Of a stretch of DNA of 64,000 bases, positions 59,799-64,000 are shown piece by piece (the first letter of the stretch is position 1; each line of letters begins with the position of its first letter). The notes beneath the pieces are model-generated. The model ran no database searches, was not told the origin of the DNA, and was given only the letters and a program-made list of their open reading frames with translations. The stretch lies in assembly GCA_032622095.1 (NCBI GenBank), contig CP136063.1:23872987-23936986 (forward strand), read 5' to 3'. Made by a program: the position numbers and the translations under genes. The DNA is from Siphonodentalium dalli (Eukaryota > Mollusca > Scaphopoda > Gadilida > Siphonodentaliidae).

Positions 59799-60091
59799 GG
59801 ATATCAGACCCATGTGTCATTGTGGTCTCCCCTCTCAACTCCACAATAGAGGAGCAGACTGCGAGATTAGGAGAAGATGCAGTACGTATGGACACATATG
59901 TAATCCCCGAGGTTTTGGCTGGACATAAATATTCAGCTTCATACCTGCTTGGACACCCTGAATGCTTCCTGGACCAACAGTTACTCAGTGCGTTCAAGAG
60001 AGAGGAGTGGCAGAGGAGAATGGTTGCAACTGAACTGGAGTCTGTCTGGACTATTTTATGGAACAATATTTTGAATCTTCCGCTGACATAA
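59799..60091 (+). pseudogene. RecQ-like DEAD-box helicase exon, probably a remnant
   Basis: After TTTTTATTACTCTATTTCAG the frame reads ISDPCVIVVSPLNSTIEEQT, then SASYLLGHPECFLDQQ, and stops at 60089. In RecQ-like helicases the motif Ia region is xVxSPLxxLxxDQ and a downstream F-x-HPE segment precedes the DEAH box; both are visible in order. Where a DEAH box would be expected there is no such motif (ATELESVWTILW). So the end is divergent, truncated, or off-frame. No Walker A exon was found upstream. I read it as an exon-like fragment of a multicopy helicase gene. Confidence 0.45.
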
Positions 60092-60383
60092 ATCAACCTA
60101 TTGTATAAGAAGAAGGAAGAAATGTTGATATTAGAAAGTAATTACCCACCTAAAGCAGGTTGCGAAATGTTACCACTCAATCCCATTGGTCGACTAGCGC
60201 TGTCTCCTTGCAACGTCCATATCTCGTGTGGTAATGTCTAACTACTGTTATTATGCATAGGCCTATTATACACACTGACAGATAACCCGAAAAAATCACC
60301 CGTCAGTTATTCATGTCAGTCGACAATATGTTCTCTTGATATAGATGGTTTATGTATACGCGCAGTTATTTTATACATTTGAG

Positions 60384-60596
60384 TTAACATAATAGTTATG
60401 GCGCGATACGTTGGCTTCTCAATCATCTACAAATAATTCCCTTACCTCAGCTATATACCTAATTAATTTTAAGAGTTAAATTGACAATCAATAATGTCTC
60501 CGTTGTCCGATTTCGGACTTTTATTTCTGTTTACCCGCCATCATATCACTTCTTATGGCTACATATACATGTATACAAACCCTGAACACAGCAATC
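60384..60596 (+). repeat. 213-bp direct repeat, copy 1
   Basis: From TTAACATAATAGTTATGGCG to CCTGAACACAGCAATC. It is repeated at 61206-61418 with very few differences. Confidence 0.9.
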
Positions 60597-61178
60597 CTTT
60601 AGTCATTATTTAATCTATATATTCCAGAGATGGATCCGGCTGATATGCAGACATATGCCATCAAATTGGCAACACATTTTGTCAAGCAATATAAAAGAAG
60701 CCACGCAGGAGAAGAATTGGCAAAACAAATTAGCCATAATAATCTGGACTCCACAAATCGGTAGTTCGGCAGTATGGTGTAACACCCGAAACGAAAAGAC
60801 AGGGAGATTGTGCCAGATCAAAATACGAATTCCGTGAGGATTACCAACCGATTACAAAACGATAACACATCAGTTCCGGGAAGTGCAGAATCCCTACTCA
60901 ACCATGTAAACGACTGCGGTTTCAGTCAACACCCAGGACTACATGTTCCCACGAGTGATGTTTGTGACCAGATCGCCACACATATACATGACTGGGCAGG
61001 TAAAATTGAACTGGTGTTACCACACCATCTTCATGTTGATCCACACTGGCACGTTCGTGTATCTTTAAATGTCTGGTCAAGCTCGTTTTATGTTTGGTGG
61101 TCTACAGTCGGGCTACAGACACCAGCACTTCGATGTTGCGGGGTGAATCCGATCGAAGAAAAGGATTCGTCCATCTGA
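60597..61178 (+). pseudogene. exon-like coding fragment of unknown family
   Basis: TATATATTCCAG|AGATGGATCC looks like a splice acceptor followed by MDPADMQTYAIKLATHFVKQ…SHAGEELAKQISHNN. A change of frame then gives IIWTPQIGSSAVWCNTRNEK. A further 122-codon frame (60810-61178) holds SDVCDQIATHIHDWAGKIEL. I do not recognise the family. Amino-acid composition looks more protein-like than the surrounding AT-rich frames. The frame change suggests decay. It sits exactly between the two 213-bp repeats. Confidence 0.3.
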
Positions 61179-61205
61179 AATATAGAAATGGGGCTTATAT
61201 ATAGA

Positions 61206-61418
61206 TTAACATAATAGTTATGGCGCGATACGTTGGCTTCTCAATCCTCTACAAATAATTCCCTCACCTCAGCTATATACCTAATTACTTTTAAGAGTTA
61301 AATTGACAATCAATAATGTCTCCGTTGTCCGATTTCGGACTTTTATTTCTGTTTACCCGCCATCATATCACTTCTTATGGCTACATATACATGTATACAA
61401 ACCCTGAACACAGCAATC
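61206..61418 (+). repeat. 213-bp direct repeat, copy 2
   Basis: Second copy of 60384-60596, offset 822 bp. It is followed at once by a tandem 21-bp word (GGAGGACTATTAAAATAGCC, twice, 61419-61460). Confidence 0.9.
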
Positions 61419-61545
61419 GGAGGACTATTAAAATAGCCGGAGGACTATTAAAATAGCCGGTGTCTGTCCGTCTATGTGTGCATCCGTCCATTCGGAAATG
61501 GTTAGATAGATCAAAATGGTTATTATATCAAAAGAAAATTAGGTA

Positions 61546-61865
61546 TGTGAGTTTATCAGACCAAAAGAAAGATCAAGTTCGAATATGGGTTTGCTCCGCC
61601 CATTTTTGATAGAGTTATGGCTCTTTTTCGACTTAAAATCTTGTAATTTTCTTGTTTCCGGATGATAACTTCCGTTTGTGTGATCATATCTGAATCAAAT
61701 TTGAATGTGAGTTTATCAGACCAAAATACAAGTCAAGTTCGAATATGGGTTTGCTCTGCCCATTTTTGCGAGAGTTATGGCCCTGTTTCAACTTAGAATC
61801 GTGTCAATTTATGGTTTCCGGATGATAACTTTAGTTTGTGTGATCATATCTGAATCAAATTTACT
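61546..61865 (+). repeat. 160-bp tandem duplication
   Basis: TGTGAGTTTATCAGACCAAA begins at 61546 and 61706. Each unit continues through TTCGAATATGGGTTTGCTC, AGAGTTATGGCYCT and GGTTTCCGGATGATAACTT-like sequence. It is a recognisable dispersed minisatellite type. Confidence 0.85.
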
Positions 61866-64000
61866 ATGATAGTTTATTATCCACCATTTCAAGGGACTCT
61901 GGTTGGATTGATCTGAAATATAGTATCGGATTTAGGGTCCTTGATATTTTTTTCAGAAAAGCTGATGCCCCCAATGAAGCCACATTTTCGGGGACACTGT
62001 GGCTGGACGGCCGTTTATTTCAAGTTAAATGTGCCCGAAGAATGTATACATACTAAGGTTTACTGTATCCCGAGGACAACTCTGATCACTTGATTCTGAG
62101 ATGCTTGCACTTTGGGATCTGTTTCTGGTGTAATCATTCTGGATTATTCCTGTTCCACTAGATCCTGCATATGTGTGAGAGAGATTGTGAAATATATATG
62201 TGAATATGCTTATAAATTAATATTTAATTCCCACATATTCATTCAAGGGATGTTCAGATGATACATGTAAGTGCAAGAAACAGAATCAGGATATGAGTAT
62301 GACTCAACTCTTTCTTGTTTAACATGTTTCAATCCACTCACCAGTGGCGCTGCTCAGATGATATGTGCAATAGACTGTCTAAGGCACTAAGCTCATTGTG
62401 AGAACGCCACTACAAATGAATCAATGAATGGAGACAATTAATGTGAGAATTATATAATGCACATTTATCTGTAGATTAATTCTCCAATTCAGTGTCTTTA
62501 TTAACTCATTAAATTACCAGTAAAATAGAACCCCAATTTCACATTTATTTAAGGTTTACGATCTTAGACCATGACAAGTTCTAATCAAAATTAACATAAT
62601 TGAAACTTAGACGTTGCATGGTAGATAGGGTTTTGGTAAAGGAAAATTTATAACATGAAGAGATTTTCATTCAGCATAATGATTTTTACAGAATGATTTC
62701 TGACAATTGTCATGTAAAAATATATAATTTTCAGAGACAAAAGTATAACTATATCTATACATGTATAGTATAACTTATTCATATTGTCACGTACAGATGC
62801 ATCGCTAAAGAGTATTCATAATTTTAGGTGGAACTACACAGATACCATTGATAATTGTAGTGTTGCCAAAAACTAACCTGGTTGGGCTGTATGTTAAATG
62901 ACCGCCATCATAGGCTGACACTCATTTTGAGTAGTGATTTTACCACTGGTGCAGACAACTAGATTCTACTGGTAACGTATTCTCTTTACCTGGAATAAGA
63001 CATAAAATAGACATAAAATAGACATCAAATATCAGTTGATGTTAATGTTCATGTGTTGAATATTGTTTAATATCCATGTCCTATCAGGCCAGAATTTGAG
63101 ATCAGGACATACACAGATGAATAATTTATCTTTAGAGACAGATTTATGTCACATTAAATGTGGGAAGTTGGATTAGTATTTTTCTATGTGGTTAGCAATT
63201 ATCCCAATTCATTCATCTGGAATTTACTTGCGACTTGTTTAAATCCATGCGTGACTAAAGTATGGTCTTAAATTGAATTGTAATATGACCTTGCCTAAAC
63301 CTACACATGGCCATTGGTTAAAGCCATGCTATAGACTGAAGAAAGAGATACACAATGACTACCTACTTTACTGTACTGAATTATATTTAATAGAAACTCA
63401 AAACTGATGCACACTGTAGTTATTTCTTAAGAGGAACCACACATCACATGCCATAACACTAACCTGATTGGGTTTATTGTCGAATGACAGTCATTTGTTC
63501 CACTTTAGGTTCTTCCAAGTTAACTGGCAACTTATTCTCTTTACCTGGAATTAAACATAAAATAGACAAAAGAGATCAGTCAAAGGAAATGTGTAATATC
63601 CTGAATATGCATGTTGTCCTTAGAGCCATATATATGCCCAAATCTGCATTTGACTACTATTTTGCTTTTTATTGTTCAATATTGATTATTATATCTTATT
63701 ATATTTAATATATGTTTAATAAACTATTGAACTTGACTTTGCAGTAAATATTTACCTTTGAAAATTTACATCAGTGATGTGACGTAATGAGGGTCCTCTT
63801 TATGGTCGACCTTGAAATTTCCACCTGCACCCACCCGAAAAATATTCAACCTGACACCCCCTTAAAAATGGACAATTTCCAACTGATGGCTATTTCAGAC
63901 AACGTGTAGAAAAGCATGAGCACTACTGTTGGTCTAAACTTACAAACTTCCCACCAATTACTGGTTGGAAATCAAGCATCCCCACCTTATGGCCACATGT
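61866..64000. other. no gene seen
   Basis: AT-rich spacer. 63484-63708 is a 74-codon frame without a domain. The last ~60 bp (CCACCAATTACTGGTTGGAA) are the inverted counterpart of the repeat near 19949. Related phrases such as CACTAACCTGATTGGG occur near 62873 and 63459, a weak direct repeat ~590 bp apart. Confidence 0.4.

Overview
The window reads as AT-rich, repeat-dense, non-coding-dominated metazoan nuclear DNA. Supporting this are intron-like spacing, poly-C2H2 zinc-finger (ZNF) arrays, non-LTR retrotransposon debris, MITEs, minisatellites and an invertebrate-type nuclease-like multicopy pseudogene. The flavour (GDRPY/GDKPY finger linkers, CR1-like and jockey-like LINE pieces, GGCCATTTTGGC-type dispersed repeats) suggests a marine invertebrate such as a mollusc, brachiopod or early deuterostome. 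I cannot fix the phylum. No bacterial features, CRISPR, rRNA or convincing tRNA gene were seen.

Layout. 1-14 kb is a rearranged ZNF cluster. It has a minus-strand 13-finger ORF (969-2135), a plus-strand paralogue (12522-13422, cut by a MITE), and two decayed fragments (7639-8190 and 8992-9477). A large inverted duplication (2284-3783 / 6501-7584) sits between them, as does a TIR element (9484-12074) carrying a nested 1.8-kb composite. 14-35 kb has almost no coding sequence: a CR1-like LINE 3' end, a 2.4-kb satellite of about 82 bp units whose core is a conserved hairpin, a SINE-like element, and a 1.45-kb degenerate minisatellite that flips orientation in the middle. 35.7-38.4 kb is a broken copy of a large PIN/FEN-like family gene interrupted by about 1 kb of inserted DNA. 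That insert begins with a 55-bp-arm palindrome.

40.4-42.8 kb is the best candidate gene, an 8-finger ZNF with a nonapeptide-repeat N-terminus. Its frame continues past two stop codons for five more fingers, then grades into finger-sized frame-dead tandem units. 45-52 kb is repeats. 53.0-55.6 kb is a minus-strand array of about 31 fingers riddled with stops and frameshifts. 56.4-57.4 kb is a jockey-like LINE fragment. 58.2-61.2 kb holds fragments that look like exons, one of them RecQ-helicase-like.

A 510-520 bp MITE family (called M1 here: imperfect TIRs of about 130 bp, TA/TTAA target) recurs six times, often beside ZNF arrays. The unifying theme is ZNF array birth and death: duplication, inversion, MITE insertion, and continued amplification of arrays that are already dead. 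I found no clear new enzymatic system. The most unusual signals are the hairpin satellite, the inverted minisatellite, the frame-dead finger satellite and the nested composite element.
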